A DNA stretch of 64,000 nucleotides from Granulosicoccus sp947495035 (GTDB lineage Bacteria > Pseudomonadota > Gammaproteobacteria > Granulosicoccales > Granulosicoccaceae), in NCBI RefSeq assembly GCF_050589605.1, contig NZ_JBNGOO010000010.1. One strand, 5' to 3'. The position numbers were made by a program, and so were the translations under genes. Below, piece after piece: positions 61,782 to 64,000 of the stretch. Under the pieces are notes generated by a model. The model was not told where the DNA came from. It ran no database searches and saw only the letters and a list, made by a program, of their open reading frames with translations. Numbering within the stretch: the first letter of the stretch is position 1; the number at the start of each line of letters is the position of its first letter.

Positions 61782-62626
61782 CGGAAAAACGCGACAAGCC
61801 GGGACTGGCGTTTCTACCTCACGACTGGATCAGACCATTGGCACGCATCGGGTACGCTTCCAGAGGCGTGGTGTACGTCATCATCGGCTTCTTCGCCGTC
61901 TTGTCCGGATTGGGAACACAAGGCAACAAGGACTCCCGCGGCGCATTGAGAACCATCCTGGAACAACCTTTCGGCAAGGTGCTGATCGGCATTCTGATAC
62001 TGGGTCTGGTCGGCCTGGTGATCTGGCGGCTGATCCAGTCCCTGCTGGACACCGACTCACACGGTTGGTCACCCAAGGGTCTTGCCGTCAGAGGCGGCTT
62101 GCTGGCCAGCGCCATTACCTACTCATTGCTGACAACCTATGCGCTGTCACTCGTAGGTTTGCTGGCATTTGCCCGCTCCGACTCATCCCCGAGCATTGCT
62201 GACCGCCTGGCAGGGGTGATCGGTACCAAGCCAGTGCTGATCATCATGTTGCTGGTGTTCTCCGGGGTTGCGCTGTCACACTGGTACAAGGCCGTGACCT
62301 GCGGTTATGCCAAGCATCTCCGCACTGAAGACGCACCGATGGAATATGTGCATCCGATTTCAATAGCTGGTCTGACGGCAAGGGGTTCCGTCTTCGCCAT
62401 CATTGCTGTACTCCTGTTCTACCGGATCATGACCTACTCACCCAGCGAGACGCAGGCTCCCGGCCTGGATGAAGCCCTTGCATTCGTACAACAGCTTCCC
62501 TTTGGCGCCTTTCTGCTGGTGTTGCTGGGATGCGGCCTGATGATGTTTGCGGCCTATTCCTTCATTGAAGCCATATGGCGACGTATCAACGTGGAAGATG
62601 CCGAGATGGAGGAACAACTCGAATAA
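61778..62626 (+). CDS. DUF1206 family membrane protein
   Basis: A 282-aa protein starting at GTG 61778. It has about six helices in three similar pairs, each begun by an Ala-Arg-x-Gly type entry: LARIGYASRGVVYVIIGFFAVL near 22, LAVRGGLLASAITYSLL and GLTARGSVFAIIAVLLFYRI. This threefold repeat is the mark of DUF1206, a family of unknown function. Co-transcribed with the lipid kinase and PAP2 genes. Confidence 0.88.
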   Translation: MTEKRDKPGLAFLPHDWIRPLARIGYASRGVVYVIIGFFAVLSGLGTQGNKDSRGALRTILEQPFGKVLIGILILGLVGLVIWRLIQSLLDTDSHGWSPKGLAVRGGLLASAITYSLLTTYALSLVGLLAFARSDSSPSIADRLAGVIGTKPVLIIMLLVFSGVALSHWYKAVTCGYAKHLRTEDAPMEYVHPISIAGLTARGSVFAIIAVLLFYRIMTYSPSETQAPGLDEALAFVQQLPFGAFLLVLLGCGLMMFAAYSFIEAIWRRINVEDAEMEEQLE

Positions 62627-62850
62627 GAGCAATCATGGCGAACGCGTTGCACCCACTTCAGGCATCCAGCTCCCTTGCTCAGTGAATGTAGAAGCCGACA
62701 ACACAGGCCGCCTCATGTCAGCGTGGCAAACGACTTCCCTGCATGTCACCGCCTGACTTCATGGCGCACGCCTTCCCTGCTTCCGGCAATTCGATGTCGT
62801 GGCGTTCGACTTCCCCCTGTTCGTCGCTGGTTGAAGCATCAGCAAAGACC

Positions 62851-63960
62851 TCAGTAGATGCGCAAAGCACTTTCTGTCAGCTCCCTGAAATTCTGCTCGT
62901 CAGTGAACTGAACGCTGGATTCTCCTTGCTGAATGACGACATTCCAGGCCTCCCCCGCGGGGCTGGTAGCGGTGATCGTCATTACCTGCGTTGGCATATC
63001 CTGTATATCAACTCTGGCGACAAATCGTGCCAGGTCATTGATTTCATCAGATTCGGCTGTCGCGGTGTTGACCTCTCCGGTCTTGTCGATCTGATAGGCG
63101 ATCACCTCGTCTGCCGAAGTTTTCGTATAAGTTGCCGCACTGGCATAACGGCTTGACTCCTCGGAGCTTTCCACACCGTCTTCACAGATCAACTCGGTCT
63201 CATCCGTTTGAGCGTGATCAAGTGTGGCGTAATAATGCGTTGTTTCAGAGTCGGCAATATTCACCACAGAACTGTTCTCAAGCGTCAGCGAGACTGTCCG
63301 CTCATTCGACTCCGTGCTGCCACAGACAGGAATAAACAGAAACGTGGAACGCTGCTCGATCACCAGTACGCCGTTCAACGTACCTTCAGCCTCCGGCTGG
63401 GAAAACTCGATAGTGAACGAGGTGCTAGCTCTGCGCTCACTGTCCGTGCCCGATGTCACTTCATCCTGCCGAATCACGATCGTACCATTGACGAATCCGG
63501 CATTCGTCACGCAGTTGGCGTATCGGAAGGTCTGCTCAGTGAACAATACCCCACCGCTCTCGTTACCGCTGCCATCTGCCGCGTAGAGATACTCGACGGT
63601 ACCACCACCGGAACAATCCGACACGTCGTTCGCCATCAGTTCATCGATCCACGCAGGACTCACGGCAAACTCGAAGTAATCGCTGAATGAAGCACCCCCT
63701 GGATGAATATCCCCGGTGACGATATCGTCCAGCTCTGAGAGCGCTTGCCGATATGGCAAGTCGAGGAAAACGGCAGTATCCGCCGTCACAGGCTCCGGAT
63801 TCGAAAGATCTCCCGGGTTGACACCATCATCAACGGTCCCGGAATCTCCGCCGTCCTCACCATTGATGCCGTCGTCCACCACCGAGGAGGACCCATCGGA
63901 ACAAGCACTGACAACGAGGATCGGCAATACCAGCAGCAGAGTGTTGACGATACGACGCAT
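62851..63960 (-). CDS. Putative lipoprotein, unknown function
   Basis: From ATG 63960, preceded by GGGGAT, the 369-aa protein has a lipoprotein signal (RRIVNTLLLVLPILVVSAC, lipobox VSAC with Cys near 20). A low-complexity Asp/Gly/Ser linker follows (DGSSSVVDDGINGEDGGDSG), then a beta-rich secreted domain with four or five cysteines (DVSDCSGGG, FRYANCVTN, FIPVCGSTE, ELICEDGVE) that may form disulfides. No family recognised. Likely outer-membrane anchored. Confidence 0.75.
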   Translation of the reverse strand: MRRIVNTLLLVLPILVVSACSDGSSSVVDDGINGEDGGDSGTVDDGVNPGDLSNPEPVTADTAVFLDLPYRQALSELDDIVTGDIHPGGASFSDYFEFAVSPAWIDELMANDVSDCSGGGTVEYLYAADGSGNESGGVLFTEQTFRYANCVTNAGFVNGTIVIRQDEVTSGTDSERRASTSFTIEFSQPEAEGTLNGVLVIEQRSTFLFIPVCGSTESNERTVSLTLENSSVVNIADSETTHYYATLDHAQTDETELICEDGVESSEESSRYASAATYTKTSADEVIAYQIDKTGEVNTATAESDEINDLARFVARVDIQDMPTQVMTITATSPAGEAWNVVIQQGESSVQFTDEQNFRELTESALRIY

Positions 63961-64000
63961 AACGCCATCCCCAGTTACCCGATTGATCCTTACCATACCC

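Noticed and set aside
1..64000. tRNA, rRNA, prophage or insertion-sequence genes
   Set aside because: None of the expected motifs, transposase or integrase families, or long terminal inverted repeats were seen.

Overview
The window looks like chromosome of a marine or heterotrophic gammaproteobacterium. This rests on gene content: the pqqABCDE order, TRAP and tripartite tricarboxylate transporters, three MscS-type channels, an ECHDC3-like enoyl-CoA hydratase and many LysR/GntR-regulated catabolic genes. The abundance of short tandem repeats between genes recalls Granulosicoccus-like bacteria, but that genus guess is inference only. GC content is moderate to high except in a few AT-rich promoter regions. 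I saw no rRNA, tRNA, CRISPR array, prophage or insertion sequence. Two runs of N (16021-16115 and 24811-24908) are assembly gaps, and both fall in or against tandem repeats.

Layout. 1-3013 (minus): CoA-binding protein, enoyl-CoA hydratase-like protein and an acyl-CoA synthetase that runs off the left edge. 3173-7396 (minus): a multi-pass membrane protein, a periplasmic solute-binding protein and a divergent FKBP-like protein in close series, with a small secreted peptide upstream. 7698-9308: SDR reductase and a DUF3429 membrane protein. 9405-11869 (minus): a SUOX-fold periplasmic protein overlapping a hybrid histidine kinase. 12508-15735 (minus): sugar-acid dehydratase and an EamA transporter. 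16384-18815: a possible phasin and a secreted beta-propeller. 19063-24510: three MscS-family channels, a host-attachment-like protein and an uncharacterised 394-aa protein. 25054-27970: small hypotheticals, a LysR regulator and a DUF2306-like membrane protein.

28019-38371 is a possible quinoprotein region. It holds a 1657-aa surface protein with a glucose/sorbosone-dehydrogenase-like propeller and three carbohydrate-binding-like repeats, an aldose epimerase, ProX, and a complete pqqABCDE operon including the 24-codon pqqA, with a terminator-like hairpin between pqqA and pqqB. 38372-40286 is largely non-coding, with a heptanucleotide array. 40287-43241 is a TRAP system with fused small and large permeases, followed by a sulfotransferase.

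44794-59730 is a catabolic island: a TctCBA transporter divergent from an isocitrate/isopropylmalate-type dehydrogenase and a four-carbon acid-sugar kinase; a GntR/FCD regulator with what looks like an extra winged helix; a PDC-hydrolase-like amidohydrolase divergent from an SMP-30 lactonase; a second TRAP system; and an aconitase-family enzyme. Together they suggest import, lactone opening, isomerisation or dehydration, phosphorylation and oxidative decarboxylation of a hydroxy- or sugar-acid. The substrate cannot be read from the sequence. 60180-62626 is a lipid-kinase/PAP2/DUF1206 operon, and the window ends with a lipoprotein gene on the minus strand.
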